Source: Tretioscincus oriximinensis (Eukaryota; Chordata; Lepidosauria; Squamata; Gymnophthalmidae). From it: a DNA stretch of 64,000 nt. The translations under genes and the position numbers were made by a program. Numbering within the stretch: position 1 is the stretch's first letter; every line of letters begins with the position of its first letter. Of this stretch, positions 34,501 through 47,410 are shown one piece after another. The DNA lies in NCBI GenBank assembly GCA_022410635.1, contig JAJVDF010000262.1, forward strand, positions 162,485 to 226,484, written 5' to 3'. A model generated the notes under the pieces. That model was given only the letters and a program-made list of their open reading frames with translations, was not told the DNA's origin and did no database searches.

Positions 34501-34663
34501 TTCCTTATAACCATTTAGATATGAAGTAGGTTTGTAGGCATATATTTGTGCATGCATTTATGTATGCTCTTGTCTATAGCATATATATTAAGATATGCAA
34601 TAGACAAAAGCATACATAAATGCATACATGAAATATCTACTTCATATCTAAATGGTTATAAGG
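34501..34663. mobile_element. Long foldback hairpin (MITE-like)
   Basis: The outer arms are perfect over 29 bp (ttccttataaccatttagat then atgaagtag, and its complement at 34635-34663). Inner arms of about 36 bp (atgcatttatgtatgct, tgtctat, gcatat) pair with a few mismatches around a very short loop near 34588. No target duplication was identified, and no second copy occurs in the window. Confidence 0.7.
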
Positions 34664-35050
34664 AATTAAGATTGATTTAATTTGTATCCTTCCTTTCCAT
34701 CCTCACATCTTGGCAGGACTAGTTCTAGAAATTAAGGATCAAAGAACAAAGTGAACATGTAAGTTTTAACCAAGTGCCCGAAGTTATGTACTGTAGAGTT
34801 CATTCTTAGAACTCTACAAATAGTGATTATTCCAAAGACTGGAATGTATCAAAGAAAAAGCCTCCCTGCATGCCACAGCCTGTATATGAGTGCAATGGAA
34901 TTGCTATATTTAAAATATATCTATATAGAGTTGTCATACACCTTAGATTTTTGGGGGTGGGGGATGGGAAAGCACAACAATAGTGGCCTTTCCACCAAAG
35001 AGTGGTAATGAACAAATAATACAATATTAAAAATATCATAAAACAATCCA
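34664..35050. other. No gene seen
   Basis: No supported feature. Confidence 0.55.
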
Positions 35051-35051
35051 A

Positions 35052-35137
35052 TATATACTGCTCAAAACAATTAAGGGAACACGTTAATTTAACAGTGCAA
35101 CACTAAGTGTTCCCTTAATTGTTTTGAACAGTATATA
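35052..35137. mobile_element. Tc1-type snapback MITE, copy 2
   Basis: Arms tactgctcaaaacaattaag-ggaacac and complement; one mismatch in 27 bp; loop about 25 bp, longer than in copy 1. Flanked by TA on both sides. Confidence 0.88.
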
Positions 35138-35179
35138 ATGCAACAACATATCCCCCACAAAAATCCCCCCTCTTTGAAG

Positions 35180-35282
35180 GCATTGTTCTATTTTAGTCTA
35201 TTTTATGGGGTTTTTTACTGTGATCTGTCCTGAGACCTTCAGGTATAAGACAGAATATAAAGGAAATTAAATAAATGAATTA
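35180..35282 (+). mobile_element. LINE tail, L2-like
   Basis: ctgtgatctgtcctgagacc, ttcaggtataagacagaata and an AAATAAAT-type end, as in 28486-28742. Confidence 0.5.
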
Positions 35283-35671
35283 ATTAGCTCTCGTTCCTAG
35301 TCAGCTCGGGAAATTGTTCATCCAGGTAAGTTAAAGAGAAAGGTTTTCAAGCTTTTTTAGAACCAATGTAAATCCTCCACTGTCCTAAAATCTGTGATTT
35401 AGTTACTTGTTCTGGTCAAAAAGCTGCAAAATATAAAAATCCATGATATGGTCATAGAATTATTGTTTGCAGAGGGCAGGAATTGGGGCAGGGGAACAAG
35501 GGCACAGAATTTCAGGTGGTTTTCACATGGGCTGGTAAAACATTTTCAGATGGTTTTCAGCGGTTTTCAGCTGAGGGCATCTTTTCAGGGCAAGGAGGGC
35601 ATTTCAAACAGTTGGCAAACAGAGGACAAAGGGCTTCTGGGTAATTTTCAAGATGGATTAAATACCAAGCA
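35283..35671. other. No gene seen
   Basis: No supported feature. Confidence 0.5.
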
Positions 35672-35905
35672 GAGAGGCAGCTTGGTGTGATGATTAGGGT
35701 ATTGGACTCTTAACTGGTAGTCTCCCAGTTCAAGCCCATACTTCTACATGAAGTCAGTTAGGTGACCTTAAACTAGACACAATGCTTTAGAATGCTCTCA
35801 GCCTTGTCTACTTCACAGGGTGTCTGTTGTGGAGAAAGAAAAAAGCAAAAACCTATTTGAGTCACCTTTTGGAGGAAGGGGCATTATAAATAAACATTTG
35901 TTTGT
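35672..35905 (+). mobile_element. Sauria-like tRNA SINE
   Basis: ggcagcttggtgtgatgatt, ggactcttaactggtagtct, cccagttcaagcccatactt, ttcacagggtgtctgttgtg and ggggcattataaataaac. Confidence 0.85.
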
Positions 35906-36764
35906 TGTTGCTGTTATGGCTTGGGTTAAGAGGGGTTTGGGGGATAGAATGAGGCACATAGGGTCATAGCATAGAAAATATAAAGATCTAAAATCACAAT
36001 AGTTATACAAAACCTTGATTAAAATCAAGAATAGGAGAAACTAACAAACATTTTCTCTGGAAAAATCTGGATACAGATGTAAATTTTCAATCAGCTATCC
36101 AAAAATCAGAGGTGTAGGTGGCCTATAAATATAAAGGGGAGATTATTCAGGAGAGTAGCTGCCTGCTATAATAGTGAAAGCTTCAAATATTCAAAGCAGG
36201 GTCTCTCCTGAAGATCTTAATTTTTCCTTTAGTGTGTAACACAGAAACAGCCTTAATGGCTACAAGAGCTCTTCCTTTTGGCACTAATATTATGACAACA
36301 GGAAAACTATTAAGAAGAAAGAGAGGAAAATAAGAATGGTGGGACCATATGGAATGTGGGGATGGCCAAGAATATTATGATGCAGTCTAGTTCAAGCAGA
36401 TTGCATTCAGTGCAATCAAACATGTTCAGCAAAGAATCATATGTGGTTTGCAGCTTCACTGCATAAATCCCATTCAAATTCTTGGGACCTTGAGGATGCT
36501 CAGAATTTCAATAGATTTAACATGTGCAAGAACCATTTTTAAGGCTGAAATTTCATGTGATAGCCTGTGCACTTCAGAACAAAATATTCAAAAACACATT
36601 GCATATCTAAGCATTCTGCTACCTTGTCATATGGTCCGAGCACATATCCAAAATTATCCAACCAGAGTTAGCCATTTTGACAAGGCTTACCCCACAAAAA
36701 ATAAGACATCTTTAATCGATCAGTCAGAGAAAAATTCACGATTTCCTAATGTATTTACAGTATC
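35906..36764. other. No gene seen
   Basis: A 117-codon frame at 36448-36801 lacks recognisable domains and ends in the following LINE tail. Treated as chance. Confidence 0.5.
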
Positions 36765-36769
36765 TATTT

Positions 36770-36835
36770 ACTTATATTTATATATTCCACCCTATACCTG
36801 AAGGTCTCAAGCTGGATTACAGTAGAAAAATAATA
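36770..36835 (-). mobile_element. LINE/SINE tail fragment
   Basis: tatattccaccctatacctg followed by aaggtctcaagctgg is the complement of the tail shared by the Sauria-like SINEs and the L2-like LINE. Confidence 0.55.
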
Positions 36836-36859
36836 AAAACAGCTACATAGTAAAAATGA

Positions 36860-36975
36860 TTTCAGAGAAATAGCCTTGTCAGTCTTAGTAGAAAGTCCAG
36901 CAAGGGGGCTTGTAGAGTCTAACAGGAGAAAGTTAAGTGGCAAACGCTTGCATAGACAAGTCTACTTCAGATGCT
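36860..36975 (-). mobile_element. Foldback retroelement family, single-arm copy
   Basis: ttcagagaaatagccttgtc, agtagaaagtccagcaaggg, aagtggcaaacgcttgcata and gacaagtctacttcagatgc match the complement of the sense half of copy 3. No inverted second arm is present, so it shows the unit before foldback formation or after loss. Confidence 0.65.
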
Positions 36976-37667
36976 AGTAAAAAGGATAACAGTGTCTTCA
37001 AAGAGAAAGGGTATTGTTGTTCACTCAGCTGAAGGCAGGAGTGAACAAGCGCATCTTCTGAAGGCACTTCAACTTGTGCAGAGTAGGTGCCTGATGCACC
37101 TCGGAGAGGAGATCATTTATCTCTGTTTGCTACCTGTGGTGCCACACATGTGAGGTATATTGGCATAAAAAATTGTTACTCTGGATTTTTGTTATTGCTG
37201 ATTATACAGCAATAAAACAGATATCACATGTTATTGTAGATTAATGGTATTATGGTTGAACAATGGAATGTGTTGGTATATTAGGATTTTGTACAAAATT
37301 CAAATCTTGCTAAAAATGCTGGAAGATAGAAATTCAGAACAGCTATTTATCCAGGGCAATTTCTGCATTAAGGTTATTTCACAATAACTTCTTATAGCAG
37401 AATAGCTATTGTCCGGATGCACCCTCAAATAGGTCATTGGTTCGGCTACGTTGTGCCTCAGGGACTAGCATGCCCTACATATACGAATGCTGCCCCTATA
37501 CTGCCTTCAGTGCATGTTTTATATCACTCATGTAAATAAAAGCTGCATACACACGAGCTGCTTTTTCCCGTGTTTAATGTTATTCCGAATTACGGTATTT
37601 GCAATTCCTTCCTCACATACCTGATATTCTGTGTTGCTGCCTATAAGATCTAAGAGAGAACTGTAGT
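36976..37667. other. No gene seen
   Basis: No supported feature. Confidence 0.5.
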
Positions 37668-37673
37668 AACATC

Positions 37674-37841
37674 ACATTGCAACTGACTGCAAGTAGATAC
37701 ACGGGAACCACCACAGCCTGGTGGGGAAGATAGAATGTGAGCCTTTGGGCAAAATATATCCTTGTAAGCCGCTTTGATTCCCTTTGAAAGGTGAGAAAAA
37801 GCGGGGTATAAGAACCAAGTTCTTCTTCTTCTTCTTCTTCT
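37674..37841 (+). mobile_element. SINE-A, 5'-truncated
   Basis: Starts within the body (attgcaactgactgcaagta), then ccacagcctggtggggaaga, cttgtaagccgctttgattc, gaaaaagcggggtataagaa and (TTC)n. The tRNA-like head is absent. Confidence 0.9.
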
Positions 37842-39244
37842 AAATGTTTGAGAATGTCTCCTCACTCTCGTATGGCTCCCAGCCTCCTTTGTGAGAGATT
37901 TCTCTTGAATGGTTGATTTTCCCTACCCCTAACCTATCCGACTGCCGTGTCCGTTTTAATATCTACTCTACAATAATGGGGGGGGGGAAGAGCTTTAGAA
38001 AAACCTGGAGCAACAGGGCTTTTTAGCAAGTGGTAGAAACTGTCATGTGGCTGCAGCCTTAGTCTCGTAGACATGTGCAGTAAGACTGATTATTTGTCTT
38101 GAGAAAAGCACAAATTTGAACACCTGGAGCATTTTCATCCATTGATTCATTAAATGTTAATCTCTCACAAAAGTCCAGATGTGTGCTTATTCATCACCAT
38201 CATTTGTCAGATAACTGCACTCAGGATCACTGCTGTTTGTAGAAGATTTATTTACAGAAGGTTTCTTTCTGTGTCTTTGTTGTCATCAAACATCCTTCTG
38301 TGAAAATTATGAAAGTCAATGAAGTGTTCTATTTTTATTTTATTTATAAAAGAAATGTGTTGTATTCAAATATCAAAGCACACTTGCCTGGTGTGTCTTA
38401 TTACTTATGATTTCTTTGATGGCTTAGTTTTGTTGTTTGTTTTTCAGAGGTAGTTTTTTAAAACGACAAAACAACATTGCCTGTTGGGAGATTTGAATCT
38501 TCTGCTATTACTTGAAAGAAAGAAAAAGATAATTGTACAAAGACAAGGAAATCAATATGGCAACCACAGCTTGTTCTTGTTGTTATCTGTCTTATAGGTA
38601 AACTGGTGATCTATTGGTATTAGTTTTGTATAATAATAGAACACAAAATAAACTGATCCATATATAAGAGCCCTTCAATGTCCAGGAAAAAATACTCTTT
38701 CAACAATTGCTGAGCACTGTACAAAAGTTGATAACAATATCAATATATGTGGACCATGAAAAAATTTGACCAGTAGAACATTCTACTGTAAAAGTATCAT
38801 TTGTACTACTAAACATTCCATGGGAGGCCATACCTCTTGATAAACTACTTTATTACGCCAAAAAAGAATTTTTGTGGGTTAGGATGAAATAATGGCACTA
38901 TAATCTTCAAATATATAAGTCATTCACACATATTTCAGCCACTGTAATGGTCCCTGACATATGTGCAGACAGAATACAAATTGTGATCCAGCATACCATT
39001 CCTAAAACCCTTTTGCTGGGTATCAGAAGCAGTGAAGGAAATGTGCTACACTGACTAAGAAGCCCAAGCCCCCATGATCAGTCAGTCTGTCTATTTCTGT
39101 ACTGTTTGACAAAATCACAAATATTGCAAATAAATGGGATGGAATTCTACTGTAAAAGCTAAATAGAAATATGTAAATATTCCTCACAGTACTTATTCTT
39201 ACAAAACTCACTCAGATTCCATTCCAACAGAAGAATAAGACACG
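37842..39244. other. No gene seen
   Basis: A G-run lies at 37979-37987. acagggctttttagc at about 38012 also occurs at about 22649, a weak link to the repeat there. No other feature. Confidence 0.5.
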
Positions 39245-39460
39245 TCGGTTTCCATACCCGCTTTTCTAAACCTGAAGAGAATCGAAGTGGCTTACATAAC
39301 CTTCTGTTCTTCATAACTCATACCTTGTGAAGTAGTAGGGCTGAGAGAGCTCTAAAAAACGATGATTAACCCAAGGTCACCCAGCTGGCTTTTGTGAAGG
39401 AATGCAGAATTGAATTGGGAGACATCCAGATAAGAGTCTCAGCATTACACCAGACTGGTC
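39245..39460 (-). mobile_element. Sauria-like SINE, diverged
   Basis: Plus strand: tacccgcttttctaaacctg, gaagtagtagggctgagaga, cccaaggtcacccagctggc, gaattgaattgggagacatc, cattacaccagactggt. Minus-strand element. Confidence 0.8.
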
Positions 39461-40261
39461 TCAGTTTAGTTTTATTCTAGTTTGGGAGGGAAGGAGACAG
39501 AATTTAGACTTTCTGGCCTCAACTGTGGGACTAGGAATCTAGACTATTTTGGACTGGAAACCATCCACCCCTGGGAAGGGAAAAGTGGCTGCCACATCTC
39601 CTTGAACAGTCCTATCCAGCTGTAGGTGTAGTCATAGGGTGGTATATGGGGAAGAAGGAGCCATTCCATTTAAAATCCATGGTGCAGAGTCACAATTACT
39701 GCCTTCATGCCATGTATTTTAAGTGGATGGCAGTTCTAGTAGTTGACAGCTAGTACAATTATGTGCCACAACCAGAACAATTTTGTTTTCATGCTGTGTG
39801 TTTCAAATGGCTGACAATTTCTTTAACTATCAAATGTGAGAAATACATAAATGCCACAAATGCATAATGGCAATCAGACACTGCATTTCCAATGACAGAT
39901 ATTTGTGCAACTACATTTCTCCACAAATATCAGACTTTTGCAGGTTCAGCAAATCTGCTATGGAAAGGCATAGAAGACAAAGTGTGGAGGAAGAAATGAT
40001 ATTTTCTTCCCCCATACGCATACACCCCTTAGCTGTTTCCTAAATTGACTAGGATTGGATGAGATACCATTTCAAACCCTCCCTTTCCTCACCCAGAGAT
40101 TCCTGGTTTCTACCCTAAAAATGTTTGGATCCTGGCTCCCTCTGTTAGAAGAAATGGAATTCACTCTCAGAAATTGACTAAGAACAGAAATTATTTGAAT
40201 AACTTGAATCTGTCTTTAATCCATTTTTGATAGGGAAACCCTTGGGAAGTCCCTAGGATTG
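39461..40261. other. No gene seen; weak internal duplication
   Basis: 39700-39735 and 39787-39822 are about 36-bp diverged direct repeats (ttcatgc..tgt..tt..a..tgg). Nothing else. Confidence 0.45.
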
Positions 40262-40461
40262 TGGGTTTGTTGATTGCTTCCAGGATGGAGCAACAGGCAG
40301 GACTCCTGAAATACCATTTGCAGGGAGTCATGAACAGGTGCATATTTTGCTTTCCTCTGTTCGGACTGCCCAGGTGCATCTGGTGGGCCTTGTGTGACAC
40401 AGAATGCTGGACTTGATGGGCTGTGGCCTGATCCAGTATGGCTCTTCTTATGTTCTTATGT
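40262..40461 (+). mobile_element. CR1 LINE 3' end
   Basis: tgattgcttccaggatggag, taccatttgcagggagtcat, tgcccaggtgcatctggtgg, gctggacttgatgggctgtg, and an intact terminal cttcttatgttcttatg. Very similar to 47891-48147, so relatively young. Confidence 0.93.
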
Positions 40462-41464
40462 GGGTCCAACACTAGGGAATTCTACTTTACTTCAAATGTC
40501 ATTCATGTATTTTTCCTTAATAAAATGCTTAACTTCTTATCAGCTTCCATTCCCTGAAAATATAGACTTTATATGCTTACATATTTTTTAGTAAGAGTGA
40601 GTATCTCATATTAATTTCTGTGTGCATCTAAGTATGCACAAGTATATGCATTTCAGGTTTTGACTTGAGAAGGGTAAATTTTATAAGTGATTTAAATTCA
40701 TTTCTTCTTCAGCACTGGTGCTAAAACTAATGAATAAAAGAAATAAAAATAAACTTTTGAAAACCTTTCCATCTGGATCCAAGACACGTTTCTCTAATAA
40801 ATTTCAATCAAACACTCATGATAGAGCCAGCAGACTGAGTTTTAATGCTCAAAAGTAGTGATTAGTTGACATGAAATAGTTTCAGTGATTGCGTATATAT
40901 AACCACAAAAGATTAAAGATCCCCATAACATATTTAAAGCATAACCTTCCCTAGAAAGAAAGTTAATTTGGAAAATCGTGTCATTTCCTGGCTTTGAATG
41001 CTGCTTTGGCGTTCATTATTTCTGTTGTTCTAGTTTTTACCTCTGTTTCTTTCTCTGATGGTCAAGCAGTGTGGCCTGTTGCTTAATTTGACAAGAAAGT
41101 AAAACATATTCTCAAGAATTAGTTAACCACCATATTAGCAAACATTTGTAAGCATAAGATAAATATGCCCATATTTTCTCTTGCTCTCTTTAAATTACCT
41201 ATCTGCTTTTAGGCACTGTTTATGCAGAACTAGAATATGTTTTAGGGATCTATTTCAATAGGGTTACCATACCTCTTGGAATGTTCAAGGTACTTCCAGG
41301 TATTTGAAGTGTGGTAAGCCTCCTTGACATTCAGGATTAAACCCAAGATTCCAGAAGTTCATATTTTTTAGAAATTAGGTTTGATAGTCTAATTTTTAAA
41401 TTTGCGGGCTTCTAGCTCTTCTCTTCTATCACAGCACCTGAGATGTGCGCTGCAACAGAAGTAT
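40462..41464. other. No gene seen
   Basis: No supported feature. Confidence 0.5.
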
Positions 41465-41697
41465 GAGCCAGTTTAATGTAGTAGTTAAGTGTTGGACTCT
41501 TATCTTGATGTTTCCCAGTTCAGTTCCACACTCTTCCATAAAGCCCGTTGGGTGACTTTGGATCCATCACAGTTCTTTAGAACTGTCTTAGCCTCATCTA
41601 CTTTACAGGGTATCTGTTGTGGAGAAAGTAACAAAAGCCATGAGTGCCACCTTTGGTAAAAAGTGCAATGTTGATGATGATGACGATGACTATATAC
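41465..41697 (+). mobile_element. Sauria-like tRNA SINE
   Basis: agccagtttaatgtagtagt, ggactcttatcttgatg, cccagttcagttccacactc, tttacagggtatctgttgtg, ending in a gat-rich stretch in place of the usual tail. Confidence 0.85.
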
Positions 41698-42019
41698 TGT
41701 TGCATACCTAAGTCCTTCATCAAGGCATTGAGCATTCTAGGAACCAAGAAAAAAGACCTGCCTTCTCTGTTCCCTTCTCTCTGATATGGCACATTTATCA
41801 AATTGGGGAGAGGGGCACAGGGGTGCCAGATTATCTTCCACCAAGGTGCCACAGGTCTTTGTCATATGATTGAGAATGTAGGCTTTCCATCCATATCAAA
41901 GATGAGTCAGCAGACCTAGCAAAGCACCTGTACACACTTGCTGCCATGGACCTACATGGTGACAATGCTTATAGAAACTTAGCAGCTTTTGACTCATACT
42001 GAGAAAGGATCAAGGTAAA

Positions 42020-42421
42020 TAGACTGACCAGATTACTCTTTTTTGGGGGGGGGAACCCAGTTTACGGGTGTCTACCCCACCCACCCAGGAGGGAGATTTC
42101 CCTGTTTTTCATTGAGGATTTTTTTTAAAATGAAATTCATTGCACTGCCATTAGGAGGCTCTGGCAACTGGGGCCAGCTCCTGAAGGCAACCTCCCTTCA
42201 GTAAAAAATAAAAAAAGCAAATTTTTCATACACTTTGAAAAATTCTCACACAGTTCACAAATTCTCACATACTTCAAAAAATTCACAAAAGCTTCACCGA
42301 TTTCTCGGGCAGATTTCAGAAGGGTATGCATGTTGGCGGGTGATTTGCATATTCATGAATATGCAAATTAGCATGAATATTAATTACCCCAATTTGAGGC
42401 TCAGAAAATCTGGTCAGTCTA
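42020..42421. mobile_element. TIR DNA transposon, about 400 bp, with palindromic octamers
   Basis: Ends are inverted over at least 14 bp: tagactgaccagat at the left and atctggtcagtcta at the right. Flanks aaggtaaa and agggcaag match at 5 of 8, all differences being transitions, compatible with an old 8-bp duplication. The left end has the ttttt-ggggg pattern of the G/C-run foldback MITEs, so this may be the longer parent type. It contains a 26-bp palindrome at 42343-42368. Confidence 0.75.
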
Positions 42422-45400
42422 AGGGCAAGTAAACAAGGAAGTTTTTTTAACACTCAAGCTATTCAGGCCAAATAAACAGGTTTCCTTAAGTATTTATTTG
42501 AGTGCTCATATTATTATGTCAATTTAGTCCCCCTTTTTTTGCTAAGGGCCACAAATCCTTTACATTTTTGTGTGTCGCCTTCCTGAACCAAGCTGACAGG
42601 GTTAAGTTGTGGCGTAAACACAAACTTTTTAACAAAAAAGCAAACAGACTAGAAAATAGAGGGGTTAACATTCTTGGGGAGGGAGGAAAATGTTTTATCA
42701 TAGTACAGACCTCTATAGCCTAGAATGGAAACATGACCTGGATATTAATCCCACTGCTAAAAATGGCCTCTGGCACTGTCCAGTTCAAGTCCCAAGTTTC
42801 TGGTAGGAGTCTTATATATTATTTTGTAACCTATGGATAAAGTGAACATAATCCCAGTTATGAACTGTTTCCTGCTAGGCAGATAACTGTCGCTTTGACA
42901 TCCCAAAACAATCTAAAGCAAGAGTTTACTAGTCTCCTTTTAAGCTGCTATAAATGGCTGGCAAACTGCTTGTGAGTCATATGTTGAGCGACTCAACTAT
43001 ACTGTAATAACACAAAATGTTCTGTGGCACCCTGGAGACAGGCTGGTGGTGCTGAAGTGAGTTTTCATCAGGGTCGGCTCAAGCAATTTTACTGCTCTAG
43101 GAGCAATGAATTGCTTCTTCTCATCTCACTGCCTGCTGGACAACACATATTAGCACGTTCAATGATTATGCGTTCACCAGAATACTGTTTTTATAATCAT
43201 TTTATATTCATTGCTTGTAATAGTGCAGGACTAATTACGAATGCTGAATAGGGATTGGTAGTTATTCTGGGCTAATATGCCTGGAACGAGGTGTTTTGCC
43301 TCCCACACTGTAAACAGGGACTGCTAAGAAACTGCTAAACCATTTAATAATGGATAAATAAAGAGCCATTGCAGTTGTTCTTGACAAAAATGAAACCAAT
43401 TATTTTTTCTAGCACCAAGCATCAAATTGTTTTCAATAAGAGAACTACATTTGTGTATACCATGTTGAACATTTTTTAAAAACTGCTTCTAAAACAGAGG
43501 AAATGGTCTGAAGCAATTTAAGAAAAAGAAGTAGATGGGGCAATTGACAGAGCAATGTGGTAAGAAGAGGCAGGAGAAAGGGGGGAAAGGAAAGGACAGA
43601 TGTGTATAAAAAGGTAATTATATTTATGAACAAAAACCAATATTGGCTTCTATGTAGCAGCAATTGCCTGAAGGTAGAAACTTCTTTAAGCACCAGTCCA
43701 TGGACTTCATTTGCAGACTACTGATCAATCTTCCTTTGATGGGTTGGAGCAAATGAAGATTTCTCTACACTATCTAAAATTCATATCACTCCTTGGAGTG
43801 GAGACGGAAGTTCTGCTGGAGAAGAATGGTCTCATCACTCCTGAGGATAGTTTAATAATCGCAACTTAGATTTTCTGCCCTCTAGCTGTTCTCCTACCTG
43901 AGGAGATGTTTCTTCCTAAGACTGAAACACTTTGTCAGCTCCTCTGGACTTCAGCCACCCTGGGCTATACCAGAAGCCACAAAGCTCTGCTGGAAAAGGA
44001 GGTGTCATGCCTTTCATGGAAACTGACAAGGACTCTTCTTCTAAAGAGGAAGGGACACAGCCCGAGACAGAAATACAGGCTCAGAGTGGAGCAAGTTGGC
44101 CCTCTTGCATAGTGTGGCTTGCCATATGACTCGGTGGTAACCCCATCATGGCCAGCTGTCATAGCATGAACACATGCATGTCTACTTGCTAAGTCTTCCC
44201 TTGGACTTAAAGGCCATTTGCAGACCTGGAAAACTGGACAGAAAACCAGAAAAAACAGAACATGACCAATCTTAGAGGATTGACTGCTATAGCCATGACC
44301 GCTATATTGGGGGTTTCCTGAAGCACTATTTTATTCTCAATGCTGTTTATCATTTTGATGAAATGGTCATCAGGATATTTAGAGTGAAATGTCAACAGAT
44401 GATACTTTGATGATACTTTGTTTCAATGACACAATACCTTAAATCCAAAATATCAAGTTTATATTCTAGGCTATATGTATGACTATGCAAAATACTATTC
44501 TGTAAGCAGTTTTCATATTCTTAGGCTGCTCCCAGAGAAGCTAAATATGCAAGCAGTTTGTCAAAATTGTTAGGAATCTACCATTATGTCTCTACCAGTC
44601 TGTTGCCTTGTTTGTTTGGGGTAAAGAGGTTTCTTCAAAAATGCACTATATTTACTCTTCTGTCATGTTTTTGTCTGGCAAGAATCCTGCTCTTTTGCAT
44701 CTGCCAGGAAAATTGCACGAATGTGTCCATGTGGTCACTAAGAATTCATTTAATTCAGTGACACTCAAAAACAACATGTATACTGGCAAATGTGATAATA
44801 GAGAGCTTATGAAAAAAACAAACTAAAAAGAATTAAAGCAGTAGTAAATTGTGTATTTTGCAATTCTGAAAATAAGTGTAGGTACTCTGGCAGCGAAACG
44901 AGAATGTAGGATAGTAGGTAAGTCACGCAGGGCACCCTGAACAGGAGCAATAACAAAATAACAGATTAAAAGAAATCTCCTCATCCCTTACTTACCCAGT
45001 CATTTCGCTGTCTCCCGAGAAGAAAGCTTAGAGCATTGCAGTTGTTTCATCAAATGCTGACAACTGTGCTTTGCAAAATGTTTGCACTTGACCTGATTTA
45101 GTTTACCTTCTGCTTTGTGGAACTATCAGGTGCAAATGAAAGATATCTTCAGTCTAAGCTCTTAATAAATATTGCTAAGAGTTTGCCATTATCTCATGGT
45201 CATCACTTGGAAAAGAATCACCAAGCGCAAATCTCCTACGGTGATGGTGGCCTTTATCTTGCCATGTCTCCACCCCTCCTTTTGTGGGTATATATATATA
45301 TATACAGGGTCTACTGTTATCACCAAATGCACAGCACCTGGGTATGCCAGGAAATCACTGCAGTGTAACTAGAAAATGTCATCCAGGCGAGGTCACTGGC

Positions 45401-47410
45401 CACCAGGAAAATAGAATAGATAAGGGAAGGAAGGCATAGACAAGAAATGTTAAATGCACAAGTCAAATGAAAGCAATAGGGTGTCATCAGAGCAGGAAAG
45501 TCTTCCCTCTTTCTTCACTGCACCTCAACATTATTTTGCAATAAACTGTACTACTAGCAATTTGTAATGTACTGGATTATTGAACTGGAATACTGGGGAA
45601 AGCATCCTCTTCCCAACTTATCTGAAAGTATCCTAATAATTATTTTCAAAGTAGGACATTTCCAACATCTCCCATAACGGGCAAGGTTCTGTGTTTGTGG
45701 AGCATCCGAAGTCAGAGGTATAGCCTGTATACTATTATGCATTACCCATAAACTTAAGCAAAGGAGAAAATCTAGCTCTATTTCTGAAAACAGGAATTCC
45801 TGGAAAGTAAATGACAAACTCCTACTCTTCTTGCAGGAATCCAATTCATATATTAATCAAAATGTGGCACTTTTCCTCATGAAATCTCTCCAGTTCAATC
45901 AGGGTGGCCTAAAATCTACTTTTGGATCTTCCATTTTGTTTTAGATGTGTGTTGTTGTTTTGTTTCTTCTGGGCTCTATATGTCATGATACAGTCTTCAT
46001 ACAAATCGGGTTTGAGGAGTTTTTATCAAAAGTATGGACTGCGGTCACGCTTTTCCGTTAGATCATCTTCAGTTGTGAATATCCACATGACTGTCTTTAT
46101 CAATATTTCTTAACATAATGCAACAAAAGACTTACAGTATTGTATTTTCACACTATGAGTCTGCCTACATATCCCAGGTAAACTTGCAGTAAATCCTTTC
46201 CTTATGTCTTTTGCATACAAATGTCATGAGGCTTTGAGAGCCAACAACTCCCAAGAAATTTTGTTTCTCTTCTGTTATTGGCTTCTGCCTCCCACCCACA
46301 CACCCTTGTTACCAACCAAATGAGTACAAAGAGAGAGGAAAATATCAGAGCTTTGCGGTTGCAATGTGTATTAAATTAAATTGATTGATTAATTAATCAC
46401 CAGGAAAACAGCTTTTCTATGCCCAGCCTGACTGAAAAGAATCGCAAGACAAGTTTGGAGTCCTGAAGGGTTGGAGGAGGGGTTATCACAGTTTTGGTGA
46501 CATGACTCCATTGTGACAAAAACACAGAACATCACACGGCAAAATTGGCGTAATAGGACTAGGAGGAAAAAGCAAAATATTGGACTTTCCAAATAGTACC
46601 TTTTCTGGATCCCTGAAAAGGACTCCATATCACAGTAAGAGAGCATAAAAAGATTAATATATGGATGCATCCTTTTCCCCCTTTCTTTCTTTCTTTCTTC
46701 TGGGCAAAACCTTTTTGTTCAGCATTGTCACAATGTGGGGGAGTGGTCAAAAGAAGTAGTTTCCCCATACAACATGCTAAGGAGGGGGACCTAAAAGGCA
46801 CAAAAATGCCCGGGTGGCACATAAACTACTTTGAAACTACTTCCAGTCTTGAAGAACCAGACTAAAAATCAGTTTTCTGGGATTTAGCTCAGTTCTTCAG
46901 GACTAAAGATGGGTTAAAAGCACATTGTGACCACAGCACTCGCAACCCTGGCCTTGGATCATTATAAGACAAAGATATTGGTTCAGCTTTTCTTTGCTGA
47001 TTAGAACCAGACAAATGGTAAAGCCTTTGAAACTGCTACATGGAAATCTACTCATGCCATGTTCCATGTTGGGAAGAATTGCTTTGCTTTGGTCTCAGAA
47101 TCTTGTTTGTAAGATTTTGTTTTTTAACTTAGTGTGGAACGAGAGTCTCTTATAGGGCAAAGCCTATTGCATTTTTAATGGTGATGTTATGACTTCCGAG
47201 CCGCATTTTTATCATCTCATCTTCCTTTAATACTTTTTTTTTCAATATGCAGCTGTTGAAAGATAAATAAAAATGATAAAAATGAATAAAACTGTCTGGA
47301 AAGATCAAGATGCTTTATGCAAGCAATGTGACTGAACCATAACTTGCAGGATTAATAGCATGCTGATAGCCGGATGAAGCCAAAGGATTTCTTTCCTTTT
47401 TCTTTTTCAG
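42422..47410. other. No gene seen; (TA)n, (TTTC)n and an LTR-like patch
   Basis: (TA)n lies at 45290-45304; cttt repeats at 46681-46699; a 12-bp tandem duplication (gatgatacttt) at about 44399-44421. 43990-44100 has ggtgtcatgcctttcatgg and a purine-rich block reminiscent of the possible LTR at 15287; too weak to call. None of the 60-96 codon frames has motifs. Confidence 0.45.

Noticed and set aside
36448..36801. 117-codon plus-strand frame
   Set aside because: No motif, and its end lies in a LINE tail.
43990..44100. LTR similar to 15287-15724
   Set aside because: Only the purine-rich composition and a few short words match; no ends, TATA box or duplication.
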